Shown here: piece after piece, positions 35,847 to 44,239 of the stretch
How positions within the stretch are numbered: position 1 is the first letter of the stretch
Layout of the letters: the number at the start of each line of letters is the position of its first letter
NCBI RefSeq assembly: GCF_000521865.1
Contig: NZ_JAME01000021.1
Span: 27,569 to 91,568 of the forward strand
DNA from: Roseivivax isoporae LMG 25204
GTDB taxonomy: Bacteria > Pseudomonadota > Alphaproteobacteria > Rhodobacterales > Rhodobacteraceae
Reading direction: 5' to 3'
Length of the DNA: 64,000 nucleotides
The notes under the pieces: generated by a model
The model's database searches: none
What the model was told of the DNA's origin: nothing
What the model saw: only the letters and a program-made list of their open reading frames with translations
Translations under genes and position numbers: made by a program

Positions 35847-36181
35847 TCGCGCCGCGTCTGTCGCATGCGCTCGTCCTGCAGGACCCGCGGCAGGTGCAGG
35901 ACGGGGCGGGTGGGTTCGTCCAGACCTGGGTGCCGCTCGGCACGCTCTGGGCCGAGGTCGAGGCGCGGTCGGGGCGCGAGTCCGAAGGGGCCGCAGGGCC
36001 GGTGTCCGTCGGCGCCTTCCGCATCACCGTGCGCGCGGCGCCCGAGGGCAGCGACGCCCGGCCGCGTGCCGGCCAGCGGTTCGCGCTGGGCGCTCGCCGG
36101 TTCCGGATCACCGCGGTCACGACCCGCGACCGCGCCGGGCACTTCCTCCTGTGCCACGCGGAAGAGGAGCGCGCGTCATGA
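35843..36181 (+). CDS. GTA g7, head-tail joining (stopper) protein
   Basis: A 112-residue beta-rich protein of the phage head-tail adaptor family. It begins with LSHALVLQDPRQVQDGAGGF and carries TWVPLGTLWAEVEARSGRES, the characteristic joining-protein segment. It overlaps g6 and g8 by four bases at each end, so the three are translationally coupled. It is expected to sit between the adaptor ring and the tail terminator. Confidence 0.87.
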   Translation: MIAPRLSHALVLQDPRQVQDGAGGFVQTWVPLGTLWAEVEARSGRESEGAAGPVSVGAFRITVRAAPEGSDARPRAGQRFALGARRFRITAVTTRDRAGHFLLCHAEEERAS

Positions 36182-36615
36182 GCTACGGCGTCTCCGGCGC
36201 GCTGCAGGCGGCGATCTACCGGCGCCTGAACGAGGACGGGACGGTCGCGGCAACCGTGGGCGCCCATGTCTACGACGCGGTGCCGGCCGGTCCTCTGCCG
36301 GGCCTCTTCATCGCCCTCGGTGCGGAGCGGGTGCGCGATGCCTCGGACCAGAGCGGGGCCGGGGCGTGGCACGATTTCGAAGTGAGCATCGTGACCGACG
36401 GCGCGGGGTTCCAGGCGGCCAAGCGCGCGGCCGCGGCCGCAAGCGACGCGCTGTGCGCCGCGGATCTCGCGCTGACACGCGGGCGCCTCGTCAGCCTCCG
36501 GTTCCTGCGGGCGAAGGCGGCGCGCGACCGCGACGGGCGGCGGCGCATCGACATGACCTTCCGGGCGCGGGTCGAGGACGACCCGTACGCCGGCTCACCT
36601 CAGACCACGGAGTGA
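36178..36615 (+). CDS. GTA g8, tail terminator (DUF3168)
   Basis: A 145-residue DUF3168-type tail completion protein: GALQAAIYRRLNEDG at the N-terminus, VYDAVPAGPLPGLFIALG, and a C-terminal FRARVEDD. It caps the tail tube and joins it to the head connector. The ATG overlaps the g7 stop by four bases. The length and position match GTA clusters elsewhere. Confidence 0.87.
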   Translation: MSYGVSGALQAAIYRRLNEDGTVAATVGAHVYDAVPAGPLPGLFIALGAERVRDASDQSGAGAWHDFEVSIVTDGAGFQAAKRAAAAASDALCAADLALTRGRLVSLRFLRAKAARDRDGRRRIDMTFRARVEDDPYAGSPQTTE

Positions 36616-36620
36616 CGACG

Positions 36621-37040
36621 ATGGGTGCGCAGAACGGCAAGGACCTTCTGATCAAGGTCGACCTGACCGGAGACGGCCAGTTCCAGACGATGGCGGGGCT
36701 GCGCGCGACGCGCATCAGCTTCAACGCCGAGACGGTGGACGTGACCACGCTCGAAAGCGCGGGCGGATGGCGCGAGCTTCTGGGCGGGGCCGGCGTGCGC
36801 TCCGCGGCGATCTCGGGGACGGGCGTGTTCAAGGACGACGCCACCGACGAGCGTGCGCGGCAGATTTTCTTCGATGGCGAGACCCCGGCTTTCCAGGTGG
36901 TGATCCCGGGATTTGGAACGGTCCAGGGACCGTTCCAGGTCACCGGGATCGAATATGCGGGCAGCCATGACGGCGAGGCAACCTACGAGCTGTCGCTGGC
37001 CTCGGCGGGTGCGCTCGGTTTCGTGGCGATGGTGGCGTGA
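36621..37040 (+). CDS. GTA g9, major tail (tube) protein
   Basis: A 139-residue tail tube protein. GKDLLIKVDLTGDGQFQTMA, TVDVTTLESAGGWRELLGG and YELSLASAGAL are the family blocks (phage major tail protein, TP901-1 type). GGAG precedes the ATG. It polymerises to form the short GTA tail, whose length is set by the g11 tape measure. Confidence 0.92.
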   Translation: MGAQNGKDLLIKVDLTGDGQFQTMAGLRATRISFNAETVDVTTLESAGGWRELLGGAGVRSAAISGTGVFKDDATDERARQIFFDGETPAFQVVIPGFGTVQGPFQVTGIEYAGSHDGEATYELSLASAGALGFVAMVA

Positions 37041-37043
37041 GCC

Positions 37044-37367
37044 ATGGGAAATCCGTGGCGGGGAGAGGTGTCGCTGGTGGTCGATGGCGAGCGGCGCACC
37101 ATGCGCCTGACGCTCGGCGCGCTGGCCGAACTTGAGGACACGCTGGGTTCCGACAGCCTCGTGGCGATGGCGGAACGGTTCGAAAGCGGGCGCTTCGGCA
37201 CGCGCGACGTGCTGGCAGTGATCGTCGCGGGGCTGCGCGGCGGGGGCTGGGACTGCACTGCGCCCGACCTGATCGCGGCCGAGATCGAGGGCGGGCCGGT
37301 TGCGGCGGCACGTGCGGCGGCCGCGGTGCTGGCGCGAGCCTTCATCCCGCCGGGCGCGGAGGGCTGA
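37044..37367 (+). CDS. GTA g10, tail assembly protein
   Basis: A 107-residue GTA-gp10 family protein (NPWRGEVSLVVDGERRTMRL, then LAELEDTLGSDSL). The position between tail tube and tape measure, and the pairing with the next small gene, match the tail assembly chaperone slot of siphophages. A structural role is also possible. The start lies three bases after the g9 stop. Confidence 0.87.
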   Translation: MGNPWRGEVSLVVDGERRTMRLTLGALAELEDTLGSDSLVAMAERFESGRFGTRDVLAVIVAGLRGGGWDCTAPDLIAAEIEGGPVAAARAAAAVLARAFIPPGAEG

Positions 37368-37371
37368 GGCG

Positions 37372-37605
37372 ATGACCTTCGACTGGCCGACCCTGATGCG
37401 GGCGGGAATGCGCGGCCTCGGCCTGCCGCCGGCGGTGTTCTGGGACCTGACGCCGACGGAACTGGCGGTGCTGCTGGGCGCATGCGGCGCCGGCCAGCCC
37501 ATGGGACGGGCGCGGCTTGCCGAACTGATGTCGGCGTTCCCGGACGCGGCGGTGCCTTCCGCTCCCGGGGACCTGGGCGAGGATGAGACGAGGAGCGGAA
37601 GATGA
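37372..37605 (+). CDS. GTA g10.1, small tail assembly chaperone (DUF2376-like)
   Basis: A 77-residue protein with the short GTA/phage conserved pattern DWPTLMRAGMRGLGLPP and FWDLTPTELAVLLG. It lies between g10 and g11 and overlaps the tape-measure start by four bases. The probable role is keeping tail proteins soluble before assembly. This follows from position and family. Confidence 0.82.
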   Translation: MTFDWPTLMRAGMRGLGLPPAVFWDLTPTELAVLLGACGAGQPMGRARLAELMSAFPDAAVPSAPGDLGEDETRSGR

Positions 37606-38255
37606 CGGATCTCGAGACGCTGTCCGAGGAGATCGACGCGCTGGAGACGACCTTTGCCGGTGCGGCCGGCATGGCGCAGGGCTTCAACGTCGAGATGCAG
37701 CGCATCCGCGACGGGTTCGAGACCTCAAGCGCCGGGGCGCGGCGCTTCGAGGTGTCGCTGAGCCGGGGACTGGCCCGCGCCATCGACGACGTGGTGCTCG
37801 ACGGCAAGACGCTGTCGGACGCGCTCCACACCGTCGCGCAGTCCATGATCGATGCGACCTGGCGCGCGGCGGTGCGCCCCGTGGCGGGGCATTTCGGCGG
37901 CATGCTGACGCAGGGCATCCAGTCCCTGTTCGGCCAATTCGCGCCATTCGCAAACGGCGGCACCTTCGTGCAGGGACGGGTGATGCCGTTTGCGAGCGGC
38001 GGCATCGTCTCGCGGCCCACGACCTTTCCAATGCGGGGCGGGACCGGCCTGATGGGCGAGGCCGGACCGGAGGCGATCATGCCGCTGGCGCGCGGGGCCG
38101 ACGGGCGGCTCGGGGTCCGGGCACAGGGTGGCGGCACGCCGGTACAGGTGACGATGAACGTGTCCACGCCCGACCTTGGATCGTTCCAGCGCAGCCAGAG
38201 CCAGATCGCCGCGCAGATGGGCCGGGCGCTGGCCCGAGGCCAGCGCAACCGCTGA
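37602..38255 (+). CDS. GTA g11, tail tape measure protein
   Basis: A 217-residue tape measure, short as expected for the short GTA tail. The N-terminal half is helical (LSEEIDALETTFAGAAGMAQ). The C-terminal half has the glycine-rich tape-measure end: FANGGTFVQGRVMPFASGGI and GEAGPEAIMPLARGADGRLG. It sets tail length and probably occupies the tube lumen until DNA ejection. Confidence 0.9.
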   Translation: MTDLETLSEEIDALETTFAGAAGMAQGFNVEMQRIRDGFETSSAGARRFEVSLSRGLARAIDDVVLDGKTLSDALHTVAQSMIDATWRAAVRPVAGHFGGMLTQGIQSLFGQFAPFANGGTFVQGRVMPFASGGIVSRPTTFPMRGGTGLMGEAGPEAIMPLARGADGRLGVRAQGGGTPVQVTMNVSTPDLGSFQRSQSQIAAQMGRALARGQRNR

Positions 38256-38264
38256 GGGATCATC

Positions 38265-38897
38265 ATGGCGTTTCACGAAGTGAGGTTTCCCGCCCGGCTG
38301 AGTTTCGGCTCGGTCGGCGGTCCCGAGCGGCGGACCGACGTGGTCGCGCTGGCGAGCGGGCACGAGGAGCGCAACGCGCTCTGGGCCCATTCGCGGCGGC
38401 GGTTCGACGCGGGCGTGGGGCTGCGGTCGCTCGACGACATGGAGGCGCTCGTCGCCTTCTTCGAGGCGCGGCGGGGGCAGTTGCACGGGTTCCGGTGGAA
38501 GGACTGGTCGGACTACAAGTCGTGCCTGCCCTCGCGCGACCCGGATTTCCGCGACCAGCTGCTGGCCTACGGCGACGGGGCGACCGGAACGTTCCAGCTG
38601 TGCAAGTGGTACCGATCGGGTGAGTACGCCTATTCCCGTCCGATCGCGAAACCCGTGGCCGGGACGGTCCGGGCGGGCGTGGGCGACACCGAGCAGCGCG
38701 AGGGCGTCGATTACGAGGTCGACACCACCTGCGGGCGGATCAGCTTCGTCGTTGCGCCGCCGACCGGCGTCGACGTGCGGGCGGGGTTCGAGTTCGACGT
38801 GCCGGTGCGGTTCGACACCGACCGGATCCACACCAGCGTCGCGAGCTTTCGCGCCGGCGAGGCGCCGTCGGTTCCGGTGGTGGAGCTCCGGGTCTGA
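38265..38897 (+). CDS. GTA g12, distal tail protein (DUF2460)
   Basis: A 210-residue DUF2460/TIGR02217 protein. Family blocks are FHEVRFPARLSFGSVGGPER, GFRWKDWSDYKSC and CGRISFVVAPPTGV. In the R. capsulatus particle the equivalent is the distal tail ring that links the tube to the baseplate hub. Its last base is shared with the start of g13. Confidence 0.9.
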   Translation: MAFHEVRFPARLSFGSVGGPERRTDVVALASGHEERNALWAHSRRRFDAGVGLRSLDDMEALVAFFEARRGQLHGFRWKDWSDYKSCLPSRDPDFRDQLLAYGDGATGTFQLCKWYRSGEYAYSRPIAKPVAGTVRAGVGDTEQREGVDYEVDTTCGRISFVVAPPTGVDVRAGFEFDVPVRFDTDRIHTSVASFRAGEAPSVPVVELRV

Positions 38898-39790
38898 TGG
38901 CGCGGCGCGAGGAGGAGACCGCGCTCGACACGCACCTGGCGACCGGGCACACCACGGTCGCGCGCGCCTGGGCGGTGGAGCGGCAGGACGGCGTGCGGCT
39001 CGGGTTCACGGACCACGATCGCGATTTTGCCTTCGAGGGCGTGACGTTCCGAGCGGGCACCGGCCTGTCGGCACGGGCGCTACAGCAGGGCACCGGGCTG
39101 TCGGTCGACAATTCCGAGGCGATGGGCGCGCTGAGCGATCCGGGCGTCACCGAGAGCGACATCGCGGCGGGGCGCTACGACGACGCGCGGGTGACGGTCT
39201 GGCTGGTCAACTGGGCGAACGTTGCGGCACGGCGCGTGCTGTTCCGCGGGCATATCGGCGAGATCCGCCGCGCGGAAGGGGCGTTCCATGCGGAATTGCG
39301 GGGCCTTTCCGAGCGGCTGAACCGGCCGCTAGGACGTGTCTACCAGAAATCCTGCACCGCGGTTCTGGGCGACGCGTCCTGCCGCGCCGATCTCGGCGTG
39401 CCCGGATATGCCTGGGAGGGCCCGGTCACGGAGGTGGCGTCCGGCCGGCGCTTCGTCCTCGGGCCCATGGGCGGTTTCGATCCCGACTGGTTCGCGCGGG
39501 GGGCGCTGAAGATGCTCGGCGGTCCGGCGGAGGGCCTCGGCGGCGCGATCAAGCGCGACCGGATGGCGGGCGATCTGCGCGTGGTGGAGCTCTGGGAGCC
39601 CGTGCGCGCCGATATCGTGGCGGGCGATCCGGTCCGGATCGTCGCGGGCTGCGACAAGCGGCTCGAGACCTGCCGGCTCAAGTTTGACAACATCCTGAAC
39701 TTCCAGGGCTTTCCGGACATCCCCGGAGAGGACTGGCTGATGGTCCATCCGACCGGCGCGAAGGCGCTGGGCGGCGGGAGCCGGCGATGA
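38897..39790 (+). CDS. GTA g13, baseplate hub protein (DUF2163)
   Basis: A 297-residue DUF2163/TIGR02218 protein. Four cysteines at 153, 162, 252 and 259 (KSCTAVLGDASC and AGCDKRLETC) are placed to bind a metal or an iron-sulfur cluster; I recall such a cluster described in the hub of the R. capsulatus particle, not checked here. The N-terminus has LGFTDHDRDFAFEGVTF. It overlaps g12 by one base and g14 by four bases. Confidence 0.9.
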   Translation: MARREEETALDTHLATGHTTVARAWAVERQDGVRLGFTDHDRDFAFEGVTFRAGTGLSARALQQGTGLSVDNSEAMGALSDPGVTESDIAAGRYDDARVTVWLVNWANVAARRVLFRGHIGEIRRAEGAFHAELRGLSERLNRPLGRVYQKSCTAVLGDASCRADLGVPGYAWEGPVTEVASGRRFVLGPMGGFDPDWFARGALKMLGGPAEGLGGAIKRDRMAGDLRVVELWEPVRADIVAGDPVRIVAGCDKRLETCRLKFDNILNFQGFPDIPGEDWLMVHPTGAKALGGGSRR

Positions 39791-40239
39791 ACCCCGCATC
39801 CGGGCGCCCGGACATCGTCGCCGCCGCGCGCGGCTGGATCGGGACGCCCTACCTGCACCAGGGCTCGCTCCGGGGCACGGGCTGCGACTGCCTCGGCCTC
39901 GTGCGCGGGGTTTGGCGCGAGATCGTGGGCCCGGAGCCGGAGCGTCCGCCAGCCTACAGCCGCGACTGGTCCGAGCCGCAAGGCGAGGAACGGCTCTGGG
40001 CCGCCGCGGTGCGGCACCTCGTGCCGCGTACCGGCGCGAACCTCTGCCCGGGCGACGTTCTGCTCTTCCGCATGCGCGAGGGCGGCGTTGCAAAGCACCT
40101 GGGCATCGCCGGCGCGACCGACCGCGGGCCGTCCTTTATCCACGCCTATTCCGGGCACGGCGTGACCGAGAGCGCGCTCACGCGGCCCTGGCGCCGGCGC
40201 GTGGTGGCGCGTTTCGCATTTCCGGATCGGAGGGACTGA
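39787..40239 (+). CDS. GTA g14, NlpC/P60 cell-wall peptidase
   Basis: A 150-residue NlpC/P60-type cysteine peptidase. The catalytic Cys is in GCDCLGLVR (Cys35 most likely), and the histidine region is VAKHLGIAGATD, with IHAYSGHGV downstream. In GTA particles this protein is attached to the baseplate and is thought to open the recipient's peptidoglycan during DNA delivery. It starts within the g13 stop and ends immediately before g15. Confidence 0.9.
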   Translation: MNPASGRPDIVAAARGWIGTPYLHQGSLRGTGCDCLGLVRGVWREIVGPEPERPPAYSRDWSEPQGEERLWAAAVRHLVPRTGANLCPGDVLLFRMREGGVAKHLGIAGATDRGPSFIHAYSGHGVTESALTRPWRRRVVARFAFPDRRD

Positions 40240-43200
40240 ATGGCGACGCTTCTTCTGGCGACTGCGGGTGCCGCGCTCGGCGCGTCCACCTCGGCGACCG
40301 TGGCGGGGCTGTCCATGGCCGTCGTCGGACGCTTTGCCGGCGCGGCCATCGGGCGGGTCATCGACCAGCAGCTCCTCGGCCGCGGTTCCGAGACGGTCGA
40401 GACGGGACGGGTCGAAAGGTTCCGCCTGACGGGGGCGAGCGAGGGCGCCCCGGTGGCGCAGGTCTGGGGCCGGGTCCGGCTGGGCGGACAGGTGATCTGG
40501 GCAACGGAGTTCCGCGAACATGCGCGCACATCGGGCGGCGGAGGCAAGGGAAGTGCGCCGAGCCAGCCCAAGGTCAGGACCTACAGCTACTCGGTCAGCC
40601 TGGCCGTCGCACTCTGCGAGGGCGAGATCACCGGCGTGAACCGCGTCTGGGCCGACGGCGCCGAGATCCCGCTCAAGGACCTCGCGCTGCGTGTCTACGC
40701 GGGGCGTGCCGACCAGCTGCCCGACCCGCTGATGGAAGCCGTCGAGGGAGCCGGGCACGTGCCGGCCTATCGTGGCACCGCCTACGTGGTGATCGAGGAT
40801 CTCGATCTCGGGCGCTTCGGCAACCGGGTGCCGCAGTTCAGCTTCGAGGTCACGCGGCCCGACCTTGCTGCGGACGACGTGCCCGCGCTCCTCCGCGGCG
40901 TGGCGCTGCTGCCCGGCACGGGGGAATACGCGCTCGCGAGCACGGCGCAGCACCTCGACCACGGCTTCGGCTCGAGCAAGGTCGTCAACGTCAGCACGCC
41001 GGCGGAGGAGCCCGACCTCAACGTGGCGCTGCGCCAGCTCACCGACGAGCTGCCATCCTGCAAGGCGGTGTCCCTCGTGGTCAGCTGGTTCGGCGACGAC
41101 CTGCGCTGCGGCGACTGCACCATCCGCCCGCGGGTCGAACAGGCAGAGTTCGACGCGGGGCGGATGCCCTGGCGGGTCGCGGGCCTCGACCGGGCGGGGG
41201 CGGGCCTCGTGCCGCGGCAGGACGGCGGGGTGGTCTACGGCGGCACGCCCGCGGACGCCTCGGTGCTGCAGGCCATCGCACGCCTGCGGGCCGACGGGTT
41301 CCAGGTGATGTACTACCCGTTCATCCTGATGGAGCAGCTGCCCGGCAACGGACGTCCCGATCCGTGGACGGGGGCGGAGGACCAGCCGGCCCTGCCGTGG
41401 CGCGGCCGGATCACGGTGTCGACGGCCGCGGGCCGCGACGGCAGTCCGGACCGCACCGCCGCCGCAGCGGCCGAGGTCGCGGCGTTCTTCGGCACCGCGC
41501 GCGCCGCCGATTTCACCGTGACAGACGGGTCGGTCAGCTACGGCGGTCCCGACGAGTGGCGGTTCCGGCGCTTCATCCTGCACCAGGCGGCGCTGTGCGC
41601 CGCGGCGGGAGGTGTCGACGCCTTCTGCATCGGGTCGGAGCTGCGCGGGCTCACGCAGATCCGCGACGCCGTGGGCTACCCGGCGGTCGCGGCGCTGCGC
41701 GATCTGGCCGCTGAGGTGCGCGCGCTCCTCGGCCCCGGCACGCGCATCGGTTATGCTGCGGACTGGTCGGAATATTTCGGCCATCATCCGCAGGACGGCT
41801 CGGGCGACGTGATGTTCCATCTCGACCCGCTCTGGGCCGATCCGCAGATCGATTTCGTCGGCATCGACAACTACATGCCGCTGTCGGACTGGCGGGATGG
41901 CGACGGCCACGAAGATGCCGCATGGGGATCGGTCCACGACCTCGACTACCTGCGCGCAAATGTGGCGGGCGGCGAGGGCTACGACTGGTACTATGACGGG
42001 CCCGAGGCCCGCGCGGCGCAGCGGCGGACCCCCATCGTCGACACCGCCCACGGCGAGCACTGGGTGTACCGCTACAAGGACGTGCTCAACTGGTGGCGCA
42101 CGCCGCACCATGACCGCCCGGGCGGCGTGCGCTCCGCCACGCCCACCGCGTGGGTGCCGCAGTCGAAACCGATCTGGTTCACGGAGATCGGCTGCCCTGC
42201 CGTCGACCGCGGCACGAACCAGCCCAACGTCTTCCTCGACCCGAAGTCGTCGGAAAGTTTCCTGCCCCACTTCTCGGACGGGCGCCGCGACGAGCTGATC
42301 CAGCGGCAATACCTGCGGGCCCTGCACCTCCATTGGCAGGACCCCGTCAACAATCCCGTGTCCGAGGTCTACGGCCTGCCGATGGTCGATCTCGCGCGGA
42401 CCTTCGTCTGGGCCTGGGACGCCCGTCCGTACCCGTGGTTCCCGGCAAGGGCCGAGCTCTGGACCGATGGCGACAACTGGCGGCGCGGGCACTGGATCAC
42501 CGGGCGCGCCTCGGCGCGGAGCCTCGCGTCGGTCGTCACCGAGATCTGCGCTCGCTCGGGCCTCGCCGAGATCGACACGCGCCGTTTGCACGGTGTGGTG
42601 CGTGGTTACGCGGTGCTCGAGGTGGGCGATGCCCGCCGCGCCCTGCAGCCGCTCATGCTGGCCTACGGCTTCGACGCGATCGAGCGCGGCGGCACGCTGG
42701 TGTTCCGCATGCGGGACGGGACGGGGGCGGTCGACCTCGATGCCGACGCGCTGGCCGAGGGAGACGACGGCGAGCCTCGTCTCGTCGAGACCCGCAGTGC
42801 CGGGGCAGAGACCGCCGGGCGCGTGCGCCTTCGTTTCGTCGAGGCCGACGGTGACCACGACACCGCCGCCGAAGAGACCGTGCTGCCCGAGGACGCGACG
42901 CACGCGGTGGCCGACAGCGAGGTCCCGCTCGCGCTCACCCGGGCCGAGGCGCGCCAGATCGTCGAGCGCTGGCTCTCCGAGGCGCGGCTGGCGCGGGACG
43001 GGATGCGCTTTGCCCTGCCGCCGTCGCGGCTGGCGCTCGGTGCGGGCGACATCGTGCGGCTTCCGGGGCTTGGCGGCGGCACGCTCGCCCGCATCGACCG
43101 GGTCGAACTGACGGACCGCCAGATCGTCGACGCCGTCCGCATCGATCCCGACATCTACCTGCCCGCGCGCTTCGACGAGGCGCCGGCGCGGCTCCGGCCC

Positions 43201-44151
43201 TTCGTGCCCGCGGTGCCGGTGCTGCCGCTCTTCCTCGACCTGCCGCTCATGCGCGGCGACGAGGTGGAGCACGCACCGCACGTCGCGCTCACCACCGAGC
43301 CGTGGCCGGGCAGCGTCGCGATCCACGATTCCGACCGGGACGCGGACTACCAGCTGAACGGCCTGCACGGCGCGCGCGCCATCGTCGGCATCACCGAGAC
43401 CGATCTGTCCCGCGCGGCCCCGGGGCGGATCGACCGCGGCCCCGCCCTGCAGCTGCGTCTCGTCTCGGGCGCCCTGCAGGCGATCGAGGACGCGGCGTTC
43501 CTGTCCGGCGGCAACCTCTTCGCCATCGGTGACGGCACGCCCGGCGGCTGGGAGATCGCGCAGTTTCGCGACGCCGAACCGCTCGGCCCGCTGCGCTGGG
43601 CAGTGGCGCACCGCCTGCGCGGGCTCTTCGGCACCGACGCCGTCATGCCGGCCACCTGGCCCGCGGGATCGCTCGTGGTGCGACTCGACGGCACGCCCGA
43701 GCAGATCGCGCTGGCCGCCGCGGCGCGCCGGCAGGCGCGGCACTATCGCATCGGACCCGCACGCCGCGACGTGGGGGACCCGGTCTACGTGCATCAGGTC
43801 CACGCCTTCGACGGCAACGGCCTGCGCCCCTACCGCCCCGTGCATCTGCGGGCCGACGCCGCGGACGGAGGCCTTGCGGTGCACTGGATCCGGCGCACCC
43901 GCATCGACGGCGATGACTGGGACGTGCCCGAGGTCCCCCTCGGCGAGGAGACGGAACGCTACGTGCTGCGCGTGACGCGTGACGCCGAGGTGCTGCGCGA
44001 GATGACCCTCGCGGCGCCGCACTGGAGCTACGGTGCCGCCGCGCTCGCCGCGGATCTCGCGGGCGGGCCGGTCACCATCGCGGTCGCGCAGGTCTCGGCG
44101 CGCTACGGCCCCGGACCCTTCGCCACGCTCGGGATCGGCGTCCCGGGCTGA
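40240..44151 (+). CDS. GTA g15, megatron / tail tip protein with TIM-barrel domain
   Basis: The largest gene in the window, 1303 residues. An N-terminal hydrophobic stretch (LLLATAGAALGASTSATVAG) is followed by hub-like beta domains (GAPVAQVWGRVRLGGQVIWA). A glycoside-hydrolase-like TIM barrel covers about residues 425-740 (RFILHQAALCAAAGG, FVGIDNYMPLSDW, WFTEIGCPAVDRG). A phage tail protein domain and Fn3-like C-terminal repeats follow. In R. capsulatus this protein forms the central tail tip and channel. It is the final gene of the cluster. Confidence 0.93.
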   Translation: MATLLLATAGAALGASTSATVAGLSMAVVGRFAGAAIGRVIDQQLLGRGSETVETGRVERFRLTGASEGAPVAQVWGRVRLGGQVIWATEFREHARTSGGGGKGSAPSQPKVRTYSYSVSLAVALCEGEITGVNRVWADGAEIPLKDLALRVYAGRADQLPDPLMEAVEGAGHVPAYRGTAYVVIEDLDLGRFGNRVPQFSFEVTRPDLAADDVPALLRGVALLPGTGEYALASTAQHLDHGFGSSKVVNVSTPAEEPDLNVALRQLTDELPSCKAVSLVVSWFGDDLRCGDCTIRPRVEQAEFDAGRMPWRVAGLDRAGAGLVPRQDGGVVYGGTPADASVLQAIARLRADGFQVMYYPFILMEQLPGNGRPDPWTGAEDQPALPWRGRITVSTAAGRDGSPDRTAAAAAEVAAFFGTARAADFTVTDGSVSYGGPDEWRFRRFILHQAALCAAAGGVDAFCIGSELRGLTQIRDAVGYPAVAALRDLAAEVRALLGPGTRIGYAADWSEYFGHHPQDGSGDVMFHLDPLWADPQIDFVGIDNYMPLSDWRDGDGHEDAAWGSVHDLDYLRANVAGGEGYDWYYDGPEARAAQRRTPIVDTAHGEHWVYRYKDVLNWWRTPHHDRPGGVRSATPTAWVPQSKPIWFTEIGCPAVDRGTNQPNVFLDPKSSESFLPHFSDGRRDELIQRQYLRALHLHWQDPVNNPVSEVYGLPMVDLARTFVWAWDARPYPWFPARAELWTDGDNWRRGHWITGRASARSLASVVTEICARSGLAEIDTRRLHGVVRGYAVLEVGDARRALQPLMLAYGFDAIERGGTLVFRMRDGTGAVDLDADALAEGDDGEPRLVETRSAGAETAGRVRLRFVEADGDHDTAAEETVLPEDATHAVADSEVPLALTRAEARQIVERWLSEARLARDGMRFALPPSRLALGAGDIVRLPGLGGGTLARIDRVELTDRQIVDAVRIDPDIYLPARFDEAPARLRPFVPAVPVLPLFLDLPLMRGDEVEHAPHVALTTEPWPGSVAIHDSDRDADYQLNGLHGARAIVGITETDLSRAAPGRIDRGPALQLRLVSGALQAIEDAAFLSGGNLFAIGDGTPGGWEIAQFRDAEPLGPLRWAVAHRLRGLFGTDAVMPATWPAGSLVVRLDGTPEQIALAAAARRQARHYRIGPARRDVGDPVYVHQVHAFDGNGLRPYRPVHLRADAADGGLAVHWIRRTRIDGDDWDVPEVPLGEETERYVLRVTRDAEVLREMTLAAPHWSYGAAALAADLAGGPVTIAVAQVSARYGPGPFATLGIGVPG

Positions 44152-44180
44152 TCCCGATCCGTGATCGGTCGCGTCACGTC

Positions 44181-44194
44181 TTTGCGTTTTTGCG
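44181..44194 (+). promoter_or_regulatory. TTTGCG-TTTTTGCG pair upstream of cysE
   Basis: An AT-rich doublet about 45 bases before the cysE ATG, resembling the tandem TTTTTTGCG upstream of ftsZ. The position fits a promoter region that lets cysE be transcribed independently of the GTA operon. Confidence 0.3.
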
Positions 44195-44239
44195 TCGCTC
44201 TCCTATCTGCTACCTTGCCGCCGTCAAAGGAGAGACGTC

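Larger units (their letters stand above)
30209..44151 (+). mobile_element. Gene transfer agent structural cluster (RcGTA type, g1-g15)
   Basis: Seventeen same-strand genes in phage-like order: small and large terminase, portal, g3.5, prohead protease, HK97 capsid, connector proteins, tail tube, chaperones, tape measure, distal tail, hub, cell-wall peptidase and a giant tail fibre/megatron protein. All reading frames are open and of family length. There are no integrase, replication or lysis genes, as expected for a GTA rather than a prophage. The cysE gene follows, as in Rhodobacter capsulatus. Such particles package random host DNA of a few kilobases and deliver it to related cells. Regulators encoded elsewhere would control it. 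Confidence 0.93.

Noticed and set aside
39340..44022. Very long open frame on the reverse strand opposite GTA g15
   Set aside because: Its product is dominated by Arg, Gly, His, Ala and Asp with no recognisable fold; such frames arise by codon bias in GC-rich DNA opposite real genes.
30209..44151. The phage-like cluster as an inducible prophage
   Set aside because: No integrase, repressor, replication or lysis genes and no flanking attachment repeats; gene order and downstream cysE match the RcGTA cluster.
44152..44180. CCGATC-CGT-GATCGG hairpin as the GTA operon terminator
   Set aside because: Six base pairs without a T-run. It is too weak to call.
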